This document shows positions 1 to 8,845 of a stretch of 64,000 nucleotides of DNA, one piece after another. Source of the DNA: Marixanthotalea marina (lineage in GTDB: Bacteria; Bacteroidota; Bacteroidia; Flavobacteriales; Flavobacteriaceae). The notes under the pieces are model-generated. The model saw nothing but the letters and a program-made list of their open reading frames with translations, had not been told where the DNA came from and did no database searches. The DNA lies in the NCBI GenBank assembly GCA_018883545.1, contig JAHLEH010000004.1:124001-188000 (forward strand). The letters run 5' to 3'. A program made the translations under genes and the position numbers. Each line of letters begins with the position of its first letter. The first letter of the stretch is position 1.

Positions 1-2
1 AA

Positions 3-311
3 TATGGAAATCATAGAATTGTATTGGTTAACCATCCTGATCATCCTTTAATTGTTCAATTAACCACCGAACAAGAAGAAATGAAGTATGAACTTTACTC
101 AAAAAAAGAAGGTGATGTTTTGGATTTCGTAAATATTTTGCCAGGAAAATATATCATTAAAATTATATTCGATAAAAATGGTAATGGCGTATATGACACT
201 GGGAATTACCTCAAAGGCATCCAACCTGAAGAATCTACTTTTTTTAATTTAGATGAATCCATACGAGCTGATTGGAACACCATTCAAACTATACAATTGA
301 TTAAAAGGTAA
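3..311 (+). CDS. C-terminal end of an Ig-like domain surface protein (5' end outside window)
   Basis: The frame is open from the left edge of the window to a stop at 309-311, so only about the last 102 codons are present. The visible part resembles the C-terminus of the long Bacteroidota lipoproteins with SbsA-type Ig-like domains: a beta-rich stretch ending in GKYIIKIIFDKNGNGVYDTG, where the D-x-N-x-N-x-x-x-D pattern looks like a calcium loop. Function is probably extracytoplasmic, but this is inferred from the tail only. Its last 11 bases overlap the end of the convergent nitrilase gene. The TTG at 24 is not a true start because the frame continues upstream of it. Confidence 0.7.
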   Translation, partial: YGNHRIVLVNHPDHPLIVQLTTEQEEMKYELYSKKEGDVLDFVNILPGKYIIKIIFDKNGNGVYDTGNYLKGIQPEESTFFNLDESIRADWNTIQTIQLIKR

Positions 312-1077
312 AGTGGTCCCTGTCATCCAAAAACCGCAATTTGTTCCTGTAAAAATTTATTTGGCTTCGTTCTAAGGTTACTACTTCAATATGTTCTTTA
401 TTGGGTTTTATGGGGGTAATATTATTTCCTAAAATATCGTATACCGCAGAGTTCCCACTATATTCATTGTGCTCTTTGTCTTCACCTATTCTATTAACAC
501 CAATACAATAGCTCATGTTCTCTATAGCACGTGCCTTAAGCAATGTGTCCCACGCTAAAATTCTTGGTTTAGGCCAATTGGCTACATATATTAAAACATC
601 GTAATTTTCGGTATTTCTTGCCCACACAGGAAAACGTAAATCGTAACAAACCATAGGGCGTATTTTCCAGCCTTTGTAGTCTATAATCAACCTTTCTCTA
701 CCTGAGTTATACACCTTGTCTTCGCCAGCCAATGTAAATGTGTGGCGTTTATCGTAATGCATGATGTTCCCATTAGGTTCTACAAAAAGAAATCTGTTAT
801 AGAATTTTTTATCAGCTGTGATAACAACACTTCCTGCAATGGCTGCATTGGTTTCCCTGGCAGTTTTCTGCATCCAAGAAACCGTTTTGCCATCCATAGG
901 CTCTGCCACTTCTTGTGGGTTCATACTAAAACCCGTTGTAAACATTTCAGGCAATACAATTAAATCGACTGCCGTATTAATGGACGCTATTTTATCGGAG
1001 AAATTTTTACGATTCTGTTTAGGGTTTTCCCAAACGAGATCGGATTGAATAATAGCTACTTTTAGTTGGTCTTGCAT
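301..1077 (-). CDS. Nitrilase-superfamily amidohydrolase (omega-amidase YafV-like)
   Basis: A 258-residue carbon-nitrogen hydrolase. The three catalytic residues of the nitrilase superfamily are visible: Glu44 in VLPEMF, Lys110 in HYDKRH and Cys144 in MVCYDLRFP. Length and the YDLRFP context fit the YafV/Nit2 omega-amidase branch, which hydrolyses alpha-ketoglutaramate or ketosuccinamate in the cytoplasm as metabolite repair. There is no signal peptide. It stands alone, convergent with the gene at the left edge. Family membership is secure; the exact substrate is inferred. Confidence 0.9.
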   Translation of the reverse strand: MQDQLKVAIIQSDLVWENPKQNRKNFSDKIASINTAVDLIVLPEMFTTGFSMNPQEVAEPMDGKTVSWMQKTARETNAAIAGSVVITADKKFYNRFLFVEPNGNIMHYDKRHTFTLAGEDKVYNSGRERLIIDYKGWKIRPMVCYDLRFPVWARNTENYDVLIYVANWPKPRILAWDTLLKARAIENMSYCIGVNRIGEDKEHNEYSGNSAVYDILGNNITPIKPNKEHIEVVTLERSQINFYRNKLRFLDDRDHFTF

Positions 1078-1132
1078 AAAAGAGCACTTTAAGTGATAAA
1101 TTTAAAGCTTATTTTAAAACTTTTTATATTAA

Positions 1133-1633
1133 TCAATTATTTATTTTCAGTTCAGCTTTCTTTAACTTTTCCTCCAATTTATTAAGTCGCTTTTGCCATT
1201 TGGCCTCCTCCTTTGCAGACAGTTCATTCTTATTTTTTAATTGCTGATATTCTGCTTTTACTTCCTCTAGGTCTTCCTTTATTTCAAAAAATTGCTCTCT
1301 TGCCTCTTCCCTGCTTTCAATTTTGTTTTCTAAGGTTTTCTGCTGTTGTTTAAGCTCCTTTTCCCTTTTTCGCAATTCTTCTAGTGATTCCTCTATACGC
1401 TCTTGTTTTTCGGCAGCTTCCTCTCTAGCCTGTATTTGCTTTGCTAAACTAGATTTTATTTTCTCTTTTTCTAGACCAGATAATTCATTTGTAACATCTT
1501 TTCCATCGTTATAGAAAGAATCACCCTTAATCTCATATATTTTGCCATCATTTGTAATTACGCGCTCACTGCTAGCACATGAAAAAAGCATTGTGGTAAT
1601 AGCAATAGTAGTGATAAATTGTTTTGTTTTCAT
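1133..1633 (-). CDS. Coiled-coil lipoprotein of unknown function
   Basis: A 166-residue protein with a lipoprotein signal (MKTKQFITTIAITTMLFSC; the lipobox cysteine is residue 19) followed by a short globular part, VITNDGKIYEIKGDSF, and from about residue 55 to the end a highly charged Glu/Lys/Gln-rich heptad-like region typical of a long alpha-helical coiled coil. It is probably anchored in a membrane facing the periplasm. I do not recognise a named family. It stands alone, with a promoter region of about 250 bp upstream shared with nothing obvious. Confidence 0.8.
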   Translation of the reverse strand: MKTKQFITTIAITTMLFSCASSERVITNDGKIYEIKGDSFYNDGKDVTNELSGLEKEKIKSSLAKQIQAREEAAEKQERIEESLEELRKREKELKQQQKTLENKIESREEAREQFFEIKEDLEEVKAEYQQLKNKNELSAKEEAKWQKRLNKLEEKLKKAELKINN

Positions 1634-1838
1634 TTTAAATTAAATTATCAATGATTTATCTTCTGAAAGAATATAATATTCTATTCCCATTTTTTGGACA
1701 CAAAAGCACCTGAAAAGTTACCTTTAATCTTGAATATCTGAATACTCTTAACTCCTGTAACCTAAAAATAAGCGATTATTTCATTCTTATGTTTGAAACT
1801 GTCAAACTTTTGACTCTATTTTCAGCATGAAAAAAAAA

Positions 1839-1869
1839 TCGGTTCTACAACCAAAGCCATAGAACCGAT
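1839..1869 (-). terminator. Intrinsic terminator of the YugP-type metallopeptidase gene
   Basis: A 9-bp perfect stem (ATCGGTTCT / AGAACCGAT) with a 13-nt loop, preceded on the plus strand by a run of A, which gives a U-run on the minus-strand RNA. A T-run on the other side could let it work in both directions. It lies 22 bp beyond the stop codon of the gene at 1892-2590. Confidence 0.8.
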
Positions 1870-1891
1870 AGATTTTTTTTGTATTTAAAAA

Positions 1892-2590
1892 CTAATCTCT
1901 AGAACCACCAAATACTTGAAGTGCCCAATAAAGAAGTGACGCTAAAGCACCTATCGCCGCTACCAAATAGGTTCGGGCAGCCCATCTAAGAGCATCTTCA
2001 GAACCTTTATATTCTTCTGGTGAGACCATATTCCTGTTTTTTAACCACGCCAACGCACGATTACTGGCATCGTACTCTACCGGTAAGGTAATAAAACTGA
2101 ATAAGGTTGCAAATCCCATCATCACTAACCCTGCAACAGCTACATAAAACCCGATACCCATACCTGAAGCTGCCATTAAAACCAAACCACCAATAACAAC
2201 CCATTGCGACATACCCGAGGTAACGCTTACAACTGGCACTAATGCCGAACGCATGGTAAGCCATTCGTAGGCTTTGGCATGCTGTACGGCATGGCCACAT
2301 TCGTGAGCCGCTACAGCAGCTGCCGCCGCATTGCGCTGGTTATAAACTGCTTCACTTAAATTAACCGTTTTGTTTTTCGGATTGTAATGGTCTGTTAACC
2401 GCCCCGGTGTAGAGATAACCTCAACATCGTAAATACCGTGATCTGACAGCATTTTTTCGGCAATCTCCTTACCGCTCATGCCATTACGCAAATGTACTTT
2501 AGAATACTTTTCAAACTTACGCTTTAAGGTATTGCTCACCAACCAGCTTACCAAAGCAATGGCTCCAATTAATATATAATATCCTATCAT
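1892..2590 (-). CDS. Membrane zinc metallopeptidase (YugP family, PF04298)
   Basis: A 232-residue membrane protein. The N-terminus is a transmembrane helix (MIGYYILIGAIALVSWLV), followed by a cytosolic domain with the zinc site HECGH at residues 96-100 (AAHECGHAVQHA), then two or three further hydrophobic segments between about 120 and 225. This order and length match the Zn_peptidase_2/YugP family. Physiological substrates of the family are not established. The gene is transcribed alone and ends at the terminator at 1839-1869. Confidence 0.92.
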   Translation of the reverse strand: MIGYYILIGAIALVSWLVSNTLKRKFEKYSKVHLRNGMSGKEIAEKMLSDHGIYDVEVISTPGRLTDHYNPKNKTVNLSEAVYNQRNAAAAAVAAHECGHAVQHAKAYEWLTMRSALVPVVSVTSGMSQWVVIGGLVLMAASGMGIGFYVAVAGLVMMGFATLFSFITLPVEYDASNRALAWLKNRNMVSPEEYKGSEDALRWAARTYLVAAIGALASLLYWALQVFGGSRD

Positions 2591-2704
2591 TTTTTTTAAA
2601 TTTCAATGGTTTATTTACAGAAATAAATATAGCAATAATAACGCCAATTTTTCAATATGAAATTTTGGCAGGAAGTATTTTTTTTAAACAAAGGATTTTC
2701 TAGC

Positions 2705-2962
2705 CTATTTGCTGTACTTCAATTTAAAATAAAGCAATAAAAATGACGAAATAATGGTGATGCTGTTAGCAAAAATCATAGATGGACTATCCTTTAAAAT
2801 GCCATAAATAAGCCAAATGGATACCCCGGAAAAGAAAATAAATAGCATGGGCAGTGACAATCCCGAAACATCTTTGGTTTTCCATGTTTTATAGACCTGT
2901 GGTAGGAATGCCACTGTAGTAAGTATGGCTGCAATAAAGCCTATGGTTTCAATTAAGTTCAT
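2705..2962 (-). CDS. SemiSWEET sugar transporter
   Basis: An 85-residue protein with three hydrophobic segments and the PQ-loop signature (FLPQVYKTWKTKDVSGLSLPM, residues about 19-39), the normal size for a bacterial SemiSWEET, which dimerises to make a facilitative sugar channel in the inner membrane. It stands alone between the metallopeptidase and leuS. Substrate cannot be read from the sequence. Confidence 0.92.
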   Translation of the reverse strand: MNLIETIGFIAAILTTVAFLPQVYKTWKTKDVSGLSLPMLFIFFSGVSIWLIYGILKDSPSMIFANSITIISSFLLLYFKLKYSK

Positions 2963-3007
2963 ATAAAATTAATGCTTGTTGTCATTTCGAAATGACAAGT
3001 TTTAAGT

Positions 3008-3112
3008 GTCATTGCGAATCATGCCTTTGGCGTGATGTGGCAATCTCATCATGTTTAGAACTAAATATGAACAGATTGCTTCTCCCTATAATTATCGGGA
3101 TTCGCAATGACG
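3008..3112. repeat. Palindromic intergenic repeat, copy 1 (downstream of leuS)
   Basis: The ends are inverted copies of GTCATTGCGAAT, and the inner part carries CAATCTCAT and CAGATTGCTTC, so the whole unit can fold into a long imperfect hairpin. Its last base abuts the leuS stop codon. The same ends and inner blocks recur at 6642-6730, 17801-17895 and 44427-44509. Confidence 0.8.
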
Positions 3113-6100
3113 TTAGCCTACAATATTCACAATTTTACCTGGTACCACAATCACTTTTTTAGGCGTTCTGCCTTGTAACTGCTCCTGTGTTTTTTCGTTA
3201 GCCAAAACTGTTTTCTCAATCTCTTCCTTACTCATGTCCAAAGGCAATTCTAAAGTAAAACGCATTTTTCCGTTGAATGAAATCGGGTAGTTTTTACTGC
3301 TTTCTACCAAATGGCTTTCATCAAATTTAGGAAACGGTGCGGTTGAAATACTTTCGTTATGTCCCAATTGATTCCATAATTCCTCCGCAATATGTGGTGC
3401 GTAGGGCGATATTAAAATCAACAGTGACTCTAGAATTTCTTTGCTCGTACATTTTTGAGCCGTTAATTCATTCACCGCAATCATAAAGGTAGATACCGAC
3501 GTATTAAACGAGAAATTCTCGATATCCTCCTGAACTTTTTTAATGGTTTTATGCAGTGTTTTTAAACTGTCTTTGCTTGGCTCGTCATCGTTTACCAACA
3601 AACCATTCTCACCCACATACAATTTCCATAGTTTTTTAAGGAAGCCATGCACACCTGTAATACCAGCGGTGTTCCAGGGTTTGTATTGCTCTAAAGGCCC
3701 TAAGAACATTTCATACAAACGTAAACTATCGGCGCCATAATCTTCACAAATTTGGTCGGGGTTTACCACATTGTATTTTGATTTGGACATTTTTTCGACT
3801 TCGCGGCCTACTTTGTAAATGTCATTGTCTCCATTTATTATTTCTCCTTTTTCTCCAATAAAAATAGCATCCTTATATTCCTCTCGCCAGTTTCTAAATG
3901 CTTCAATATCCAGTTCATCTGATGCATTTATAAATGATACATCTACATGAATTGGAGTAAAATGAACATTCACAAAATACTCCCCATTCAACACTTTACT
4001 TTTATCATCAATTTGAAGAAAATCAGCAACTTTTCTTTGTAGTGCAATTGAAACCTCAACTGGTGACATTTTCATAATTTCCCCATTAAATGAAGGAATA
4101 AAAACTGTCTCATCAGCCTTCACAGTTTTCACTATTGAATTTTTGAATCTTTCTAAATCTTTTAAAGTTTTTTGTTTTAATTGTTCAATATTTTTTGGAT
4201 CAATTTTATTACTTTCTTGATTTCTATTTACATCAACTAACGTTAAATTTTCAAGCCTGTAAGCAAAAGCACTTGTCCCCAAAATCATTCCTTGGTTAAT
4301 CAGCTTTTTAGCATATTCATCCACCGGCACCAAACCTTTATCAAACAAGAATTTTTGCCAAAAACGAGAGTACAATAAATGCCCTGTGGCATGCTCGCTA
4401 CCACCAATATATAAATCGACATCTCTCCAATAATTCAAGGCTTCTTGGCTGGCAAATGCTTCGTCATTATTAGCATCCATATAGCGGTTAAAATACCACG
4501 AACTACCTGCCCAACCTGGCATGGTATTTAACTCCAATGGAAATGCCGTTTTATGGTCAATCAACTCATTTGAAACCACTTCATTTTTCTTCGTGTCCCA
4601 AGCCCAAACGGTAGCATTTCCTAGAGGCGGTTCGCCGGTTTCAGTGGGTAAATATTTCTCCACTTCGGGGAGTTTAATAGGTAGATGTTTGGCATCAATC
4701 ATTTGCGGCATACCATCTACATAATATACTGGGAACGGCTCGCCCCAATAACGCTGACGACTAAACACGGCATCGCGCAAACGGTAATTGGTTTTGCCTT
4801 TGCCTTGGCCAATTTTCTCCAATTCGGCAATCACTTTTTTGGTGGCTTCTTTATAATTTAAGCCATTTAAAAAGTCGCTATTGGCAATGATGGTCTTGTC
4901 TTTATCTGCAAACGCTTCCTCAGAAATATCAACCCCTTCAAAAATATTAGGAATCGGGATATTAAAATGTTTTGCAAAATCGTAATCACGTTGGTCACCA
5001 CATGGCACAGACATCACAGCGCCTGTTCCGTAACCTGCCAATACATAATCGCCAATCCACACCGGAATGGGTTGTTTTGTAAACGGATGCTCTACATAAG
5101 CTCCCGTAAATGCTCCGGTAATGGTTTTTACATCGGCCATACGGTCGCGTTCACTACGTTTGGCTGTCGCTTCAATGTATGCTTCTACTTGCTCTTTTTG
5201 TGCGGGTGTTGTTATTTGTGGTACCAATTCGTGCTCTGGGGCTAAGGTCATAAAACTGACTCCAAAAATGGTGTCGGGGCGGGTTGTGAATACCTCAATC
5301 CCCCTAACCCCCTGAGGGGGAACTTCCTCATTTTTTACAGACTGTCTTTTAGACAACTCTTCTTGAATGGCCCTTAAAACTTCTTCGATATTACCTAAAA
5401 CCTCTTCGTTTGAAAAGCGTATGACTTTGTAATAATCATTCTCGAGAATTTCAGTTCGTTTAGCATCTTCTTCTAATTGATTTTCGTGTATTTTACCATC
5501 AACTTCAACAATTAATTTTTTATCCAAACAAACAAAATCAACAATATAATCTCCAATTAAATGCTGTTGCCTAAACTTGGCATTTAACTTTTTATTTCTA
5601 AGTTGTTCCCATAAAGCAGCCTCTGCTTGGGTAGGATTTACCCGCATTTCTTTGGCTCGCTCCAATAACAAATGCGAATTATTACCTCCCGTCATATATC
5701 CAGGTTGCTTTTTAGAGTCGGCTTTCGCTTCCCCATTGGGGAAGGATAGGATGGGGAAAAATACAGACGCCCCAACGGATTTACCAATCCAGTTGCGTTG
5801 ACTTTCCTTTAAAGAATCGGTCCAATCTATGGTTTCAAGACCTTGCAACAAACGCTCGGCATACGCCGAAATGCGCATGCTCCATTGCGTCATTTTTTTA
5901 CGAATCACGGGATGTCCGCCTCGTTCAGAAACACTGTTCACTATTTCATCGTTTGCCAATACCGTTCCTAAAGCAGGACACCAATTCACTTCGGTTTCCG
6001 CCAAATAGGTTAAACGGTATTGCAACAATAGTTCCTGTTGCTTTTTAGTTGAAAAACCGTTCCAATCCTCAGCAGAAAATAGTTCTACATCATCATCACA

Positions 6101-6625
6101 AGCAGCATTTACTTTACTGTTTCCTTCTGTTTCAAAAAGTTTGATTAATTCTGAAATATCTTCGGCTTTGTCAGCATTTTTATTGTACCAAGAATTGAAC
6201 AACTGAATGAAAATCCACTGTGTCCATTTATAGTAACTTGGGTCGGACGTGCGTACTTCACGTGACCAATCGAATGAAAATCCTATTTGGTCCAATTGGC
6301 GGCGATAGGTTTTTATGTTTTCTTCGGTGGTAATTGCAGGATGCTGCCCTGTTTGAATGGCATATTGTTCCGCAGGTAAACCAAAACTATCATAACCTTG
6401 CGGGTGCAATACGTTAAAACCTTGGTGACGTTTGTAACGTGCATAAATATCGCTAGCAATATACCCTAACGGATGCCCCACATGCAAGCCCGCACCACTG
6501 GGGTATGGGAACATGTCCAGCACATAATATTTAGGTTTTTCGCTGTTATTTTCTGCTTTAAACGTTTGGTTATCGGCCCAATATTTTTGCCACTTTTTCT
6601 CGATTTGATTGAAATCGTACTTCAT
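3113..6625 (-). CDS. leuS: Leucyl-tRNA synthetase with an inserted DUF559 domain
   Basis: Class I synthetase charging tRNA-Leu in the cytoplasm. The HIGH motif is HVGH at residues 48-51 and the KMSKS loop is at 945-949; the threonine-rich editing motif TTRPDT is at 447-452 in the CP1 domain. At 1170 residues it is well over 200 residues longer than the Bacteroidota enzymes I know. Two additions explain this. Residues about 290-442 are a DUF559 endonuclease-like domain inserted in frame just before the editing motif. Residues about 790-890 make the leucine-specific region before KMSKS longer than usual. All synthetase blocks on both sides are intact, so the protein should be active, and there is no second leuS in the window. 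It is flanked by palindromic repeats on both sides. Confidence 0.96.
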   Translation of the reverse strand: MKYDFNQIEKKWQKYWADNQTFKAENNSEKPKYYVLDMFPYPSGAGLHVGHPLGYIASDIYARYKRHQGFNVLHPQGYDSFGLPAEQYAIQTGQHPAITTEENIKTYRRQLDQIGFSFDWSREVRTSDPSYYKWTQWIFIQLFNSWYNKNADKAEDISELIKLFETEGNSKVNAACDDDVELFSAEDWNGFSTKKQQELLLQYRLTYLAETEVNWCPALGTVLANDEIVNSVSERGGHPVIRKKMTQWSMRISAYAERLLQGLETIDWTDSLKESQRNWIGKSVGASVFFPILSFPNGEAKADSKKQPGYMTGGNNSHLLLERAKEMRVNPTQAEAALWEQLRNKKLNAKFRQQHLIGDYIVDFVCLDKKLIVEVDGKIHENQLEEDAKRTEILENDYYKVIRFSNEEVLGNIEEVLRAIQEELSKRQSVKNEEVPPQGVRGIEVFTTRPDTIFGVSFMTLAPEHELVPQITTPAQKEQVEAYIEATAKRSERDRMADVKTITGAFTGAYVEHPFTKQPIPVWIGDYVLAGYGTGAVMSVPCGDQRDYDFAKHFNIPIPNIFEGVDISEEAFADKDKTIIANSDFLNGLNYKEATKKVIAELEKIGQGKGKTNYRLRDAVFSRQRYWGEPFPVYYVDGMPQMIDAKHLPIKLPEVEKYLPTETGEPPLGNATVWAWDTKKNEVVSNELIDHKTAFPLELNTMPGWAGSSWYFNRYMDANNDEAFASQEALNYWRDVDLYIGGSEHATGHLLYSRFWQKFLFDKGLVPVDEYAKKLINQGMILGTSAFAYRLENLTLVDVNRNQESNKIDPKNIEQLKQKTLKDLERFKNSIVKTVKADETVFIPSFNGEIMKMSPVEVSIALQRKVADFLQIDDKSKVLNGEYFVNVHFTPIHVDVSFINASDELDIEAFRNWREEYKDAIFIGEKGEIINGDNDIYKVGREVEKMSKSKYNVVNPDQICEDYGADSLRLYEMFLGPLEQYKPWNTAGITGVHGFLKKLWKLYVGENGLLVNDDEPSKDSLKTLHKTIKKVQEDIENFSFNTSVSTFMIAVNELTAQKCTSKEILESLLILISPYAPHIAEELWNQLGHNESISTAPFPKFDESHLVESSKNYPISFNGKMRFTLELPLDMSKEEIEKTVLANEKTQEQLQGRTPKKVIVVPGKIVNIVG
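5300..5758 (-). mobile_element. In-frame DUF559 endonuclease-like domain inserted in leuS
   Basis: This stretch codes for residues about 290-442 of LeuRS and has no counterpart in ordinary LeuRS. It contains a complete DUF559 (Vsr-like, PD-(D/E)XK fold) domain: NPTQAEAALWEQLRN, then KFRQQHLIGDYIVDFVC, then LIVEVDGKIHENQ and a C-terminal YYKVIRFSNEEVL. The candidate metal ligands are Asp in IVDF and Glu/Asp in VEVDG. Both ends are GC-rich palindromic sequence unlike the surrounding gene: CCCCCTGAGGGGG near 5309-5320 and CTTCCCCATTGGGGAAG near 5728-5743. These ends resemble those that accompany stand-alone DUF559 genes in related bacteria, from memory. Mobility is inferred. Confidence 0.75.
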
Positions 6626-6641
6626 CCTTATTAAATATTTA

Positions 6642-6730
6642 CGTCATTGCGAATCCCGATAAAGTCGGAAGAAGCAACCTGCTTATTATTAAAAAGATTA
6701 CCACGTCGCATCCGCTCCTCGTAATGACGG
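6642..6730. repeat. Palindromic intergenic repeat, copy 2 (upstream of leuS)
   Basis: It starts CGTCATTGCGAAT and ends GTAATGACGG in inverted orientation, with GAAGCAACCTGC inside, matching the elements at 3008-3112 and 44427-44509. It begins 16 bp upstream of the leuS start codon, so it probably lies in the leuS 5' leader or promoter region. Confidence 0.75.
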
Positions 6731-6884
6731 TTTTTGAAAGCGCAAATTTACGTTTTAAATAGAAAACTAAAAGGTTTTAAGGTATTTAATCCGATTGCGG
6801 CTCACATAAATTAATAATCTAGTTTAACAGACCTTTTGGAATGCAATTCGTAATTTTGCCGCTTAATCAATATTACCTGATTTT

Positions 6885-7799
6885 TTGATAAGCAATACTA
6901 CCAAAGCACATATAGCACTATTCTCTGCCAATGCTATTTACGGTGCCAACTACATTATAGCCAAAGGCATTATGCCCAATAAAATAAACCCCACCGCCAT
7001 GGTGCTGATTCGTTTGGGAGTAAGTGCTTTACTATTTTGGCTTATTAAGTTTTTATTCGTCAAAGAAAAAGTAATTCCTAAAGATTTTATAAGACTTGCG
7101 GCCTGTGCCGTATTCGGAGCTTCATTAAACCAACTGGTATTCTTTTACGGCATTAGTTTAACATCTCCCATTGATGCGTCCATCATCATGACGTTCACGC
7201 CCGTTATTGTATTGATTTTTAGCTTTTTCATTTTAAAGGAATCCATCACAAAAAATAAAATTTTGGGTATTTCCATAGGAGGCATAGGGGCCATTGCTTT
7301 GGTAGTATACGGCAATAAAGCACTTGGCACAAGTTCTTTTCTAGGGAATTTATTGGTCTTTTTAAACGCCTGTACTTATGGCCTTTACTTGGTTCTTGCA
7401 AAACCCTTAATGAAAAAATACCACCCCATTACGGTGATTAGCTGGATATTTTTATTTGGCTTTATCTATGTGTTACCTTTTGGTTTTAACACGGTCATTA
7501 CAACAAATTTTGAAGCTTTTACCCCAACAAACTACTTGCAAATAATATATGTTATTTTCTTTAGTACTTTCCTTTCTTATCTGTTCAATGTGTATGCCCT
7601 TAACCATGTATCGCCATCGGTTAACAGTAGTTATGTGTATTTTCAGCCAGCGGTAAGTTTTATAATTGTTAGCATTTATGCCTATGTTTCTATGGATAGT
7701 CAATATGCACAGGATATTAGCTTGATAAAGATTTTAAGTTGTTTTTTAGTGGTTATTGGGGTATATCTGGTGAGCAAACAGAAAAAAGTACCTGTTTAA
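6885..7799 (+). CDS. DMT-superfamily transporter (EamA family)
   Basis: A 304-residue inner-membrane protein with about ten hydrophobic helices arranged as two EamA repeats; the first contains NAIYGANYIIAKG and PTAMVLIRLG, the second TYGLYLVLAKPLMKKYHP. The family exports or imports small metabolites, and the substrate cannot be told. The start used is a TTG: the frame is closed by a stop at 6864-6866 and there is no ATG before the first helix. It is monocistronic between leuS and ftsX. Confidence 0.88.
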   Translation: MISNTTKAHIALFSANAIYGANYIIAKGIMPNKINPTAMVLIRLGVSALLFWLIKFLFVKEKVIPKDFIRLAACAVFGASLNQLVFFYGISLTSPIDASIIMTFTPVIVLIFSFFILKESITKNKILGISIGGIGAIALVVYGNKALGTSSFLGNLLVFLNACTYGLYLVLAKPLMKKYHPITVISWIFLFGFIYVLPFGFNTVITTNFEAFTPTNYLQIIYVIFFSTFLSYLFNVYALNHVSPSVNSSYVYFQPAVSFIIVSIYAYVSMDSQYAQDISLIKILSCFLVVIGVYLVSKQKKVPV

Positions 7800-7896
7800 T
7801 ATCTAGGCAATAAAAAACGATATTTAAAGTTTAAGCCTTGTAAATTACAACGAATACATATTCTTTGTTATTTTTACATCATCAACTACACATTGT

Positions 7897-8775
7897 ATGA
7901 GTTCATCTTTTGAAAAAGACCAAAAACGACGCCTAATTTCCTCTTATTTTTCAGTAGTATTGAGCATTGCCTTGGTGCTCTTTTTATTGGGATTACTTGG
8001 ACTTTTGGTATTGAATGCCAAAAAAGTCTCGGACCATTTTAAGGAACAGGTTGTGGTTACCATTTATTTAAAAGATACTGCTAAAGAGGTTGAAATTAAA
8101 CAATTGGAAAAAAGTCTGGCTTTGGCCGATTATGTAAAATCTATTGAATATGTTTCCAAAGAGCAGGCCGCCGAAACCATGAAAGCCGAAAACGGCGAGG
8201 ATTTTATGGATTTTCTTGGATACAATCCGCTACAGAACAGTATCGACGTGCATTTAAAAGCCGATTTTGTGACTACCGACCACTTGGAAACTATTTCTGA
8301 GGAAGCGCTTACCAAAAATTTTGTAGATGAAGTGTCTTACGACAACGATTTGGTAAACCTGATGAACGACAACGTGAAGAAAATAAGTTTTTGGGTTCTG
8401 GTTATCAGCGGTATTTTTACGGTTATTGCTGTTTTGTTAATCAACAGTTCTATTCGGTTGGCGGTCTATTCCAAACGGTTTACCATTAAAACCATGCAAA
8501 TGGTTGGCGCTACCAAACAGTTTATCAGACGTCCGTTTGTTTGGAAAAGTGTTCGCTTAGGTATTATAGGTGCCATTGTTGCTTTAATAGGTATGGCCAT
8601 TGTGTTGTATTATTTAAACAAAACCTTTAGTGAACTGCAATTGTTGGGCAACCCTATATTGATTAGTTTATTATTTGTAGGGGTTTTTGCTTTAGGCATT
8701 GTAATTACATGGATAAGCACCCACTTTGCCACACAACGTTTTTTAAATTTAAAAACAGACCAATTATATTATTAG
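7897..8775 (+). CDS. ftsX: Cell division protein FtsX
   Basis: A 292-residue permease-like subunit of the FtsEX complex, which in other bacteria activates peptidoglycan hydrolases at the septum. There is one N-terminal transmembrane helix (about 19-41), an extracytoplasmic domain (about 45-160, starting VVVTIYLKDTA), then three helices with the conserved loop KTMQMVGATKQFIRRPF. Size and topology are normal for the family. FtsE is not in this window. The DUF3098 gene follows after 70 bp, the usual flavobacterial arrangement. Confidence 0.93.
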   Translation: MSSSFEKDQKRRLISSYFSVVLSIALVLFLLGLLGLLVLNAKKVSDHFKEQVVVTIYLKDTAKEVEIKQLEKSLALADYVKSIEYVSKEQAAETMKAENGEDFMDFLGYNPLQNSIDVHLKADFVTTDHLETISEEALTKNFVDEVSYDNDLVNLMNDNVKKISFWVLVISGIFTVIAVLLINSSIRLAVYSKRFTIKTMQMVGATKQFIRRPFVWKSVRLGIIGAIVALIGMAIVLYYLNKTFSELQLLGNPILISLLFVGVFALGIVITWISTHFATQRFLNLKTDQLYY

Positions 8776-8845
8776 TTAATTTTAGAATAGCATTAACAGT
8801 GCTTTATAAATAAATCTGTTAATTTGCATATACATTAAAAAATCC

